Shown here: positions 31,149-38,711 of the stretch, in pieces
How positions within the stretch are numbered: the first letter of the stretch is position 1
Layout of the letters: every line of letters starts with the position of its first letter
Source of the DNA: UBA5195 sp034432755
GTDB lineage: Bacteria > Chloroflexota > Anaerolineae > Anaerolineales > Villigracilaceae
NCBI GenBank assembly: GCA_034432755.1
Contig: DAOUBQ010000038.1
Span: 1 to 64,000, forward strand
Direction: 5' to 3'
Length of the DNA stretch: 64,000 nucleotides
Translations under genes and position numbers: made by a program
Notes under the pieces: model-generated
Seen by the model: only the letters and a program-made list of their open reading frames with translations
The model's database searches: none
Told to the model about the DNA's origin: nothing

Positions 31149-32363
31149 ATGAGCGACGATTACGAGGAAGCCCTTCTGCAGGATAAGCAAGGGGCTAAAA
31201 CACCAACAGAAACATCCCCCTCCAGCAACAAGCAGCACGACGAAAGCCGCAACTGGCTCGATTTCCTGGCCCAACTGGGGCTGGGAGAAACGATTGCACG
31301 CATTGGGACAGGAGTTTTAACCTTCACGCTGGTTTTGCTGGTCGTTTGGCTGCTGCGCCTATTCTACCAGGCGCAAGCCCTGGCCGCCTCAGCAGAAAGT
31401 ACACCCAGCGCCTTTCAACCAACCTCTACCCCGCCGGTTTCTCTGGCCGACCTGCCAAAAAGCGACCCAGCCCTGGAAGGAATTGCGCGCAAAGCCCTGA
31501 TTCACACCACCATCCCCTCGCGCCCGCGCCAGGAAGTGGTCAAATACACCGTTCAGGCGGGTGATACAGTCTTTGGCATCGCCGAAAAGTGGGGACTAAA
31601 GCCGCAAACCATCCTGTGGGCCAATTATTACACCCTGCGCGATGACCCTCACAACCTGCAACCCGACCAAAGCCTGAACATCCTCCCCGTAGATGGCGCC
31701 TATTACGAATGGCAGCCTGGCGACGGGCTGGGTGGCGTGGCACGTTTTTTTGGGGTATCTCCTGAAGAGATTATCAACTACCCGCTCAACGGCCTCGACC
31801 CGGACTCGATTGGCGATTATGCCAACCCCAACATCCGGGCCGGAACCTGGCTGATTGTGCCGGGCGGTTCGCGCCCATTTATCAGTTGGTCCGCGCCGAT
31901 TGGTGTAACACGCGATAACCCGGCGGTCGCCCGCCAGATGGGGCCGGGTGCCTGCGGCACCATCCAAGATGGGGCGGTGGGGTTTGGCTCCTTCGTCTGG
32001 CCGGCTGCCAAACATTACCTTTCGGGCTTCGACTATTCCCCCGAAACCAACCACCGTGGCATTGACATCGCCGGCGGGCCAACCGAAGGCGCGTATGCCG
32101 CTGATGCCGGCGTGATTGTCTACGCCGGTTGGAACGACTGGGGGTATGGAAATATGGTCGTCATTGACCACGGCAACAACTGGCAGACGCTCTACGCCCA
32201 CCTGGGCAGTATCAACGTTTTATGCGGCATGAGCGTTGGACAGGGCGCAATGCTTGGTCTCATCGGCAACACCGGGCGCTCCTCCGGGCCGCACCTGCAC
32301 TTCGAGATGATGCACACCCAATACGGAAAAGTCAACCCCTGGTTTTACCTGCCGCCACCGTAA
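31149..32363 (+). CDS. Membrane-anchored LysM-M23 peptidoglycan endopeptidase
   Basis: A 404-residue protein: a cytosolic N-terminus of about 50 residues, one membrane helix (GTGVLTFTLVLLVVWLLRLF, about 57-76), a LysM domain (YTVQAGDTVFGIAEKWGLKP, about 136-180), a second, degenerate LysM (YEWQPGDGLGGVARFFGVSP), and a C-terminal M23 peptidase. The zinc site residues are NHRGIDIAGG (His and Asp), and GPHLHFEM (HLH). It should cleave or remodel peptidoglycan cross-bridges outside the membrane. Its promoter produces a leaderless message. Confidence 0.9.
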   Translation: MSDDYEEALLQDKQGAKTPTETSPSSNKQHDESRNWLDFLAQLGLGETIARIGTGVLTFTLVLLVVWLLRLFYQAQALAASAESTPSAFQPTSTPPVSLADLPKSDPALEGIARKALIHTTIPSRPRQEVVKYTVQAGDTVFGIAEKWGLKPQTILWANYYTLRDDPHNLQPDQSLNILPVDGAYYEWQPGDGLGGVARFFGVSPEEIINYPLNGLDPDSIGDYANPNIRAGTWLIVPGGSRPFISWSAPIGVTRDNPAVARQMGPGACGTIQDGAVGFGSFVWPAAKHYLSGFDYSPETNHRGIDIAGGPTEGAYAADAGVIVYAGWNDWGYGNMVVIDHGNNWQTLYAHLGSINVLCGMSVGQGAMLGLIGNTGRSSGPHLHFEMMHTQYGKVNPWFYLPPP

Positions 32364-32448
32364 ACCCAACAACCGTTTCCTACATGTTTGTGTCTTTTGT
32401 GGTGTGCAATAGACTCATCCTACTATCCTGTTACACAAATTGGCAATT

Positions 32449-32466
32449 TCAGATTTGGAATTGCTG
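32449..32466 (+). repeat. 18-base repeat, copy 2
   Basis: Identical to 13414-13431 (TCAGATTTGGAATTGCTG). Here it is embedded in a longer inverted repeat, GCAATT (32444-32449) with AATTGC (32459-32464). It lies ten bases upstream of the S1 promoter -35. Confidence 0.6.
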
Positions 32467-32475
32467 CAACGGGTA

Positions 32476-32504
32476 TTGTCAACTAGAACATTCACCTGTA
32501 TAAT
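32476..32504 (+). promoter_or_regulatory. Promoter of the ribosomal protein S1 gene
   Basis: TTGTCA (32476-32481) and a perfect TATAAT (32499-32504) with 17-base spacing, 36 bases upstream of the ATG at 32540. A GGAGC box at 32526-32530 is the ribosome site. This is the best-matching promoter in the window. Confidence 0.75.
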
Positions 32505-32539
32505 CCGCGCTAATCTCTTTGTATTGGAGCAATTCAGTT

Positions 32540-33766
32540 ATGATTGACGAACAGGACGCCCTGAACGGGCAAGGGGGCCGCGAGGACCAATTCCAGGTGG
32601 ATAACAATCACGAAACAATGGAAAGCCTCATGCGGTCCGAAGATGCCGGGCTGGAATTCCCCAGCCAGGGCGAAATCCGCAAGGGCGTAATCGCCAGCAT
32701 TTCACCGTCCCAAATTCTGGTCAGTGTTGGGTCGAAATCCGAAGGCGTAATTATGGGCCGTGAACTGGACCAAATCCCTGATTCCGAACGGCAGCAACTT
32801 GCCGTCGGTCAGGAAATTCCCGTCTACGTCCTGAACCCCGAGGACCAAAACGGGAATATTGTCCTCTCTTACGTCCGCGCCCGTGAAGCCATGGGCTGGG
32901 AACAAGTGGAGGCGATGCAAGAAAGCGGCGAATCCTTCGAAGGCAAAATCGAAGGCTACAACAAGGGCGGCCTGATTGTGCTGGTGCATGGCCTGCGCGG
33001 CTTTATCCCGGCTTCGCAAATCAGCATGACCCGCCGCAACATGGCGCAGGGCGATACCCCCGACCGCTGGGCCAAGATGATTGGCGAAAACATCAGCGTC
33101 CGAATTATCGAAGTAGACCGCGCCCGCCGTCGTCTGATTCTTTCAGAACGCAACACCAGCCCTGAAACGCGCCAATCGCTCAAGGAACGCGCCATCGAGG
33201 GCCTGGAAGAAGGCCAGGTTTACACCGGGCGCGTAACCTCGGTCGCCGAGTTCGGTGCCTTTGTTAACGTCAACGGGGCCGACGGCCTGGTGCATCTCTC
33301 TGAACTCTCCTGGGAACGCGTGCAACACCCCCGCGAGGTACTTTCCGTCGGCCAAGAAGTCAAAGTCAAGGTCATCAGCGTTGACAAAGACAAGCGACGC
33401 ATCGGCCTCTCTATCCGCGCCCTGCAAAGCGATCCCTGGTACACCAAAGCCGAAAACTTCAAAGTTGGGCAATTGGTTGAAGGCACCATCACCCGCCTCA
33501 CCAAGTTCGGCGCGTTTGCCCGCCTGGAAGGTGACATTGAAGGACTGATTCACATCTCCGAGTTGAGCGAAAACCGCATCAACCATCCCAAAGAAGCCGT
33601 CAAGGAAGGCGATACACTCACCCTGCGCGTCATCCGCATTGATGCTGACCAGCGCCGCATCGGCTTAAGCCTGCGCAAAGTTGATTCAGGGGCTTACGCC
33701 GACCTGGATATGAAAGCGCTCGCGGCGGAACTCAGCAAAGACGAAGAAAACACCGAAGCAGAATAA
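32540..33766 (+). CDS. rpsA: Ribosomal protein S1 (four S1 domains)
   Basis: A 408-residue protein with four S1 RNA-binding domains in tandem: from about residues 46 (GEIRKGVIASISPSQILVSV), 131 (GESFEGKIEGYNKGGLIVLV), 225 (GQVYTGRVTSVAEFGAFVNV) and 310 (GQLVEGTITRLTKFGAFARL), each with the typical G-GAFV or equivalent loop and a GL-HISE tail. It helps the small subunit bind mRNA, which is notable next to several leaderless messages. The N-terminus is acidic (MIDEQDALNGQGGREDQFQ); ATG at 32540 was preferred over an upstream frame because it follows the ribosome site. A strong terminator follows. Confidence 0.92.
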   Translation: MIDEQDALNGQGGREDQFQVDNNHETMESLMRSEDAGLEFPSQGEIRKGVIASISPSQILVSVGSKSEGVIMGRELDQIPDSERQQLAVGQEIPVYVLNPEDQNGNIVLSYVRAREAMGWEQVEAMQESGESFEGKIEGYNKGGLIVLVHGLRGFIPASQISMTRRNMAQGDTPDRWAKMIGENISVRIIEVDRARRRLILSERNTSPETRQSLKERAIEGLEEGQVYTGRVTSVAEFGAFVNVNGADGLVHLSELSWERVQHPREVLSVGQEVKVKVISVDKDKRRIGLSIRALQSDPWYTKAENFKVGQLVEGTITRLTKFGAFARLEGDIEGLIHISELSENRINHPKEAVKEGDTLTLRVIRIDADQRRIGLSLRKVDSGAYADLDMKALAAELSKDEENTEAE

Positions 33767-33779
33767 CCCAACCAACAAG

Positions 33780-33812
33780 AGCGCGCCGAAGGGGCGCGCT
33801 TTTTTCTTTTTT
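33780..33812 (+). terminator. Rho-independent terminator after S1
   Basis: AGCGCGCC (33780-33787) pairs with GGCGCGCT (33793-33800) around a 5-base loop, followed by a run of T (33801-33812, one C inside). Confidence 0.9.
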
Positions 33813-33913
33813 TGTGAAGGCAATCATCTGACAGCGCCAGCAACTTTGAGTAGGGAATGGCTGAGATTTCGATAAGCCACACAAAAACATCCTTTTATCC
33901 TTTTACACAAACT

Positions 33914-35014
33914 ATGCCGCATCTCATTGTTGACGCACACCAGGATTTGGCCTGGAACATGCTCACCTTCGGGCGCGATTACACCCTGCCCGTGGCAGAA
34001 ACGCGCCGCCGCGAGAAAAACCAGCCCCACATCCTCGAAAACAACGGCGAAACCGTACTGGGCTGGCCTGAATACCAGCGAGGACGGGTGGCCATCATCT
34101 TTGCCACCCTGTTTGCCGCTCCCCTGCGCGCAAAAATGGGCGACTGGGATACCCAGGTGTACGAGACGCCCGACCAGGCGCACCGACTCTATCAGCAGCA
34201 GTTAGACGCCTATGACCGCCTCTTCGACCGGCATCCCGACAAATTTACCCCCATCCGCACCGCGCCGCAACTGACATCCCTGCTCGAAACCTGGAACCAG
34301 CCCGAAAGCGCCCACCCCCATGGCCGCCCAACCGGCATAGTGACCCTGATGGAGTGCGCGGACGGCATCCGCTCGATGGATGAACTGGCCGAGTGGTGGC
34401 AGCGCGGCGTGCGCATCATCGGCCCGGCCTGGATGTCCACCCGTTTTTGCGGCGGAACGCGTGAGCCGGGGCCGCTCACCACCGAAGGCCGCCAATTGCT
34501 AGACGCCATGGCGCAACACGGCTACACGCTCGATTTGAGCCACATGGCCTGGGAAGCAGCCCTCGAAGCGCTCGACCGCTACGAAGGCCCTCTCATTGCC
34601 AGCCACTCCAACCCCCTCAAAATGGTCAAAAACGGCCACAGCAACCGATTCCTGACCGATGAAATCGTGGATGGCATCATCGAACGCGGCGGCGTGATTG
34701 GCATTGTGCCTTTCAACCGCTTCCTCATCCAGAGTTGGAAAAATTCTGACCCACGCGAAGAGTGCCCACTCGACTACGTGGCCGCACACATTGACTACAT
34801 TTGCCAGCGCGCTGGCAGTGCCCGCCACGTTGGGCTTGGCACCGATTTCGATGGCGGATTCGGCCTGCAACACATCCCACCCGAACTGGATACCATCGCC
34901 GACCTGCAAAAACTAACCCCGCTGCTCACCGCGCGCGGCTACACACCAAAAGACATTGCCGCCATCCTCGGCGGTAACTGGCTAGACCACCTGCGGAGAA
35001 CCCTGCCTGCATGA
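33914..35014 (+). CDS. Membrane dipeptidase-like M19 peptidase
   Basis: A 366-residue zinc dipeptidase of the M19 family. The metal-binding pattern is visible: DAHQDLAWNML (HxD), DGIRSMDELAEWWQRGVRII (Glu/Asp ligand region), YTLDLSHMAWEAALEA, LIASHSNPLKMV (His ligands), and HVGLGTDFDGGFGLQHIPPE (Asp). It hydrolyses dipeptides; the family acts either outside or inside the cell, and no signal peptide is seen here, so a cytosolic role is likely. ATG 33914 was chosen because the protein opens directly on the HxD segment; an upstream in-frame ATG at 33857 adds a basic extension. The next gene overlaps by four bases. Confidence 0.88.
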   Translation: MPHLIVDAHQDLAWNMLTFGRDYTLPVAETRRREKNQPHILENNGETVLGWPEYQRGRVAIIFATLFAAPLRAKMGDWDTQVYETPDQAHRLYQQQLDAYDRLFDRHPDKFTPIRTAPQLTSLLETWNQPESAHPHGRPTGIVTLMECADGIRSMDELAEWWQRGVRIIGPAWMSTRFCGGTREPGPLTTEGRQLLDAMAQHGYTLDLSHMAWEAALEALDRYEGPLIASHSNPLKMVKNGHSNRFLTDEIVDGIIERGGVIGIVPFNRFLIQSWKNSDPREECPLDYVAAHIDYICQRAGSARHVGLGTDFDGGFGLQHIPPELDTIADLQKLTPLLTARGYTPKDIAAILGGNWLDHLRRTLPA

Positions 35015-35481
35015 TAAACCCTGCCGCTCATCCTGAAACCAATGGCCGCATCCACCATGACCGAGTGTATCTTGGCCTCTTTATAGCCACCATCGGCTTC
35101 ATCGTTTTCATCATTGGCGCAAAACCTGAATGGATTGGGCAAGACCGCAGCCCGGTCATCGGTTTCGTGCAAATCACCGTCTTCTTAATTGGGCTGGCCT
35201 TTCTCTGCCTGGGCGGATACATCAGCCTGGCCGCGCTGTGGGCCGGGCAAGAAAAGAGCATTGCAGCCGATATTGGCCTGCGGCTCATCGGCACCGGCTA
35301 TGTCATTGCCGTCTTTACCGGCATGGCCGATATCTTCGGTATGACAGTCATAGATACCCCACAAATTCCCCACTTTGGGCCCTGGCAATCGGCCGGTGTG
35401 CAAATTGGAATGGGACTGATTGCCCTCGGCATGATTCTGACCGTGCCGCCCAAAAAAGAAAACGCATCAGAGCAACCTTGA
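35011..35481 (+). CDS. Unrecognised four-helix membrane protein
   Basis: A 156-residue protein with about four membrane helices (VYLGLFIATIGFIVFIIGAK, VIGFVQITVFLIGLAFLCLG, LRLIGTGYVIAVFTGMADIF, VQIGMGLIALGMILTVPPKK). It overlaps the dipeptidase stop by four bases (ATGA), so it is translationally coupled. No family was recognised. It faces the next gene convergently with a 45-base gap. Confidence 0.6.
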   Translation: MINPAAHPETNGRIHHDRVYLGLFIATIGFIVFIIGAKPEWIGQDRSPVIGFVQITVFLIGLAFLCLGGYISLAALWAGQEKSIAADIGLRLIGTGYVIAVFTGMADIFGMTVIDTPQIPHFGPWQSAGVQIGMGLIALGMILTVPPKKENASEQP

Positions 35482-35526
35482 ATCAAAACCCAACAAGATA
35501 AGATAATCTGTGGGCCTGATTCGAGG

Positions 35527-35940
35527 CTATTTGAGGAGCGGCATGGTATGAGATTGGTAAGACGAGTCAGATCTTAAACCCAGTAATCCCAACAAATCCT
35601 CTACACTGTCCATGATCCAGTTGGCTACATTGAACCACTTTGTGATGAGTTGTCCAACAGGAAAACGAGCGTTCAGCCACAGCAAGATAGAAATCACGGC
35701 AAACAGAGAAATCACAAACACGCTGAATAACACTTGCATCAACTTCCAACTTGCCCACAAAACAGCCATGAGTGGCAAAACAAATGGCGTAATCAAAAAC
35801 GCGAATGTACGAAGAAACTTCTCCTGAGGAGAGTTTTTACCCAACATGTAGGCCAAATATGGCAAAAAGAAAAATGGGTAAACAAATATCAGGTATGTTC
35901 CGAAGGCAATCTGAAAAACGAGAAGCGGCAAAGTCTGCAT
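35527..35940 (-). CDS. Unrecognised small membrane protein
   Basis: A 137-residue protein with two or three membrane helices (IAFGTYLIFVYPFFFLPYLA, FAFLITPFVLPLMAVLWASW, VLFSVFVISLFAVISILLWL) and a soluble C-terminus (DSVEDLLGLLGLRSDSSYQS). The ATG at 35940 has GGAGGG five bases upstream and opens directly on a helix; an ATG 15 bases earlier is less likely. The composition is AT-richer than its neighbours. It is a stand-alone gene. Confidence 0.55.
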   Translation of the reverse strand: MQTLPLLVFQIAFGTYLIFVYPFFFLPYLAYMLGKNSPQEKFLRTFAFLITPFVLPLMAVLWASWKLMQVLFSVFVISLFAVISILLWLNARFPVGQLITKWFNVANWIMDSVEDLLGLLGLRSDSSYQSHTMPLLK

Positions 35941-36034
35941 ACAGTCCCTCCCCATTTTTTTTCTTGATTATACGCTTTTTATGGCAAATTGCACAATGAT
36001 TCACAAACCAGGCACGCAATTATCGCCACATCTA

Positions 36035-36064
36035 TTTCCTAAATTTGATGGCGGGATGTAAAAT
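36035..36064 (+). promoter_or_regulatory. Promoter of aspA, leaderless
   Basis: TAAAAT (36059-36064) ends six bases before the aspA ATG (36071); a weak TTTCCT (36035-36040) lies 18 bases upstream. No ribosome site fits between. Confidence 0.5.
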
Positions 36065-36070
36065 CAGAAC

Positions 36071-37477
36071 ATGAACACTCCCTCATTTCGAATCGAACAT
36101 GACTTACTCGGCGAGCGGCAAGTCCCCGCCGAAGCCTATTACGGCATTCACACCCTGCGTGCCCTCGAAAACTTTCCCATCAGCGGCACGCCCATTTCCA
36201 ACCACCCCAGCCTGATACACGCCCTGGCCTGTGTCAAACAGGCCTGTGCCCAGGCCAATCACCAACTGGGGCTGCTCGATGGCCGGAAAACGAAAGCCAT
36301 TGTGCAAGCCTGCCAGGAAATCAGGGCCGGAAAACTTCATGACCAGTTTGTCGTAGATGTCATTCAGGGCGGGGCCGGCACCTCCACCAACATGAACGCC
36401 AACGAGGTGATTGCCAACCGCGCCCTCGAAATTCTCGGCCTGCCGCGCGGTCACTATGCCGAAATTCACCCACTCGAACACGTTAACCTGAGCCAAAGCA
36501 CAAACGATGTGTACCCCACCGCCGTAAAACTGGCCCTGCGCTTTGAAATTGACCATCTGCTCAAAGCCATGAGCCTGCTAAGCGCCACTTTCGAGGACAA
36601 AGCCACCGAATTTGCCGATATTCTCAAAATGGGACGCACCCAATTACAAGAAGCCGTGCCAATGACGCTGGGACAAGAATTCAGCACCTATGCCGTCATG
36701 TTGCAGGAAGACGAACAACGACTACGAGAAGCCGCCCTGCTCATTCAAGAAATCAATCTGGGGGCCACAGCCATCGGAACAGGCATCAACGCCCCGCCCG
36801 GCTACGCCGAACTGGCGCGCCAATTTTTAACAGAACTCACCAGCGTTCCATTCGTCACCGCCAGCAACCTGGTTGAAGCCACGCAAGACGCGGGAGCCTT
36901 TGTGCAGCTTTCCGGCGTCCTTAAGCGCATTGCCGTTAAGCTCTCTAAAACCAGCAACGACCTGCGCCTGCTCTCCTCCGGGCCGCGCGCGGGTCTGGGC
37001 GAAATCAATCTGCCTGCCGTGCAAGCCGGTTCATCAATTATGCCTGGCAAGGTCAACCCGGTCATCCCCGAAGTGATGAACCAGATTGCCTACGAAGTCA
37101 TCGGCAACGACGTGACGGTCTCATTTGCGGCAGAGGGCGGGCAGCTGCAACTGAATGCTTTCGAGCCGATTATCGCCTACAACCTGCTCAACAGCCTGAT
37201 TTACCTGCGACAAGGCTGCCACACCCTGGCCGAGCGCTGCGTGCGCGGCATCACCGCCAACCGCGAGCGGCTACACCAGATTGTCGAAAATTCGATTGGC
37301 ATCGTCACAGCCCTGAATCCCTACATCGGCTACGAAAACGCAACAGCAGTGGCAAAAGAAGCCTATGCAACCGGAAAAAGCGTGCGCGAAGTGGTGCTGG
37401 CGCGCCAACTGCTCACCGAAGAACAACTGCGCGAGATTTTACGCCCTGAACTGCTCACCCAACCGCGCCCCCTGTAA
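36071..37477 (+). CDS. aspA: Aspartate ammonia-lyase
   Basis: A 468-residue aspartase/fumarase family enzyme. It has RIEHDLLGERQVPAEAYYGI, QGGAGTSTNMNANEVIANRA, HVNLSQSTNDVYPTAVKLAL and the signature GSSIMPGKVNPVIPEVMNQ near residue 320, whose Ser is the general base in aspartase. It interconverts aspartate with fumarate and ammonia in the cytosol. Length and opening (TPSFRIEHDLLGE) match aspartases better than fumarases. Confidence 0.93.
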   Translation: MNTPSFRIEHDLLGERQVPAEAYYGIHTLRALENFPISGTPISNHPSLIHALACVKQACAQANHQLGLLDGRKTKAIVQACQEIRAGKLHDQFVVDVIQGGAGTSTNMNANEVIANRALEILGLPRGHYAEIHPLEHVNLSQSTNDVYPTAVKLALRFEIDHLLKAMSLLSATFEDKATEFADILKMGRTQLQEAVPMTLGQEFSTYAVMLQEDEQRLREAALLIQEINLGATAIGTGINAPPGYAELARQFLTELTSVPFVTASNLVEATQDAGAFVQLSGVLKRIAVKLSKTSNDLRLLSSGPRAGLGEINLPAVQAGSSIMPGKVNPVIPEVMNQIAYEVIGNDVTVSFAAEGGQLQLNAFEPIIAYNLLNSLIYLRQGCHTLAERCVRGITANRERLHQIVENSIGIVTALNPYIGYENATAVAKEAYATGKSVREVVLARQLLTEEQLREILRPELLTQPRPL

Positions 37478-37522
37478 TTTGGGCAGCAAGCGGATGAGAA
37501 TCTCATCGGTGTAGAACAAAGC

Positions 37523-37572
37523 CTCCACAAATTACGCAGAGTTCACAGAGTATTTCTGCGCAGCCTGTGGAG
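37523..37572. terminator. Hairpin between convergent aspA and ROK genes
   Basis: CTCCACA (37523-37529) with TGTGGAG (37566-37572) encloses CGCAG (37535-37539) with CTGCG (37556-37560). A smaller GATGAG-CTCATC hairpin lies just before at about 37493-37507. No U-run is evident, so a terminator role is inferred; the ACGCAGAGTTCACAGAG core resembles a dispersed repeat. Confidence 0.4.
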
Positions 37573-37613
37573 AAATTTTCGCTCTTTGGCGACACAGGCC
37601 AGAGAAACAGCCC

Positions 37614-38582
37614 TTATCCCAGCCGCTCTGCCGCCCAACAGGCCGCGCCAATGACCCCGGCATGGCCGCCCAAACGCGCCATCACCAGCTCCACCTGTTC
37701 AACCGGCATCATCCGTACCCGGTCGCGCAGGGTTTGCTCCATCGGGTCGAGCAGCAGCCTGCCAGCAGCGGAGACGCCCCCAGCGATGATGATTCGGCGC
37801 GGGGCGATGGTCGCGCAAATGCTCGAAGCCGCGATTCCCAGGTAGAATCCGGCCTGGCGGTAAATCTCACAGGCAATTTCATCACCCAGTTCGGCGGCTT
37901 TGCCAATCAACTCGGGGGTGATTCGGTTCAGGTCATACTCGCACAGTTCGCCAATCTTCGTTGTCAGCCCCTGGGCCACGGCTTTCATCCCCATCGCGGC
38001 AATCGCCGGGCCAGAAGCATAGACTTCGAGACAGCCATAGTTGCCACATCCGCAGCGCGGCCCATTGAAGTCAATAACGGTATGCCCCAACTCACCCGCT
38101 GTGCCGTCCATGCCCAGGTGCAGTTGGCCGTTAACCACCAACCCGCCGCCAACCCCCGTGCCAATGGCAAAGACAGCCACCGTATCCACCCCGCGCCCGG
38201 CCCCAAAGCGCCACTCGCCAAAGGTGATGGCGCGCACATCGTTCAGAATGACTACCGGGAGGCCGGTCAGGTTCGAGAGAGTATCCACCAGGGGAACGTG
38301 GGGCCAGGTTCCGGGCAGGTTGGGCAAGAAGAGCGTCTCGCCTTTATCGAGGTCGAGCCGTCCAGGAACACCAATCCCAATCCCTCCAATTTCATCTTTG
38401 GAAAGACCAGCAGACTCAATCACCCGCAGGAACAAGTCGGCCATGCGCTGCATGACCACCGCATGGCCCTCACGCGCCAGGGTGGGCATGCTTTGCAAGC
38501 GCAGTACCTCACCGGTTTCAACATCCACAACGGCGGCGCGCAAGTTGGTGCCGCCCAGGTCACAGCCAATGGTTCGCTTCAT
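37614..38582 (-). CDS. ROK-family sugar kinase (glucokinase-like)
   Basis: A 322-residue ROK protein without a DNA-binding domain. It begins MKRTIGCDLGGTNLRAAVVD (ATP phosphate loop), has VVILNDVRAITFGEWRFGAG (catalytic Asp region), GTGVGGGLVVNGQLHLGMDG, and the ROK zinc site NGPRCGCGNYGCLEVYASG. It most likely phosphorylates glucose or another hexose in the cytosol. It is divergently oriented to a GH31 alpha-xylosidase starting 130 bases away, so both may serve use of oligosaccharides. Confidence 0.85.
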   Translation of the reverse strand: MKRTIGCDLGGTNLRAAVVDVETGEVLRLQSMPTLAREGHAVVMQRMADLFLRVIESAGLSKDEIGGIGIGVPGRLDLDKGETLFLPNLPGTWPHVPLVDTLSNLTGLPVVILNDVRAITFGEWRFGAGRGVDTVAVFAIGTGVGGGLVVNGQLHLGMDGTAGELGHTVIDFNGPRCGCGNYGCLEVYASGPAIAAMGMKAVAQGLTTKIGELCEYDLNRITPELIGKAAELGDEIACEIYRQAGFYLGIAASSICATIAPRRIIIAGGVSAAGRLLLDPMEQTLRDRVRMMPVEQVELVMARLGGHAGVIGAACWAAERLG

Positions 38583-38617
38583 AAGAAAAAGCCTTTCTGC
38601 ATGTCAAATTATCGTGA

Positions 38618-38623
38618 ATTATA
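38618..38623 (-). promoter_or_regulatory. -10 box of the ROK kinase gene
   Basis: TATAAT on the minus strand, 35 bases upstream of the ATG. No convincing -35 was found in the AT-rich flank. The ATG is preceded by GAAAGG at about 11 bases. Confidence 0.4.
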
Positions 38624-38711
38624 GTGCCATATCTTAAAATTTTTTTCACAAATCGAAAACGCGGGGTCGCCCCGCTGTGAGCGCCCACACACCTAACAAA
38701 GGAAGCCCATT

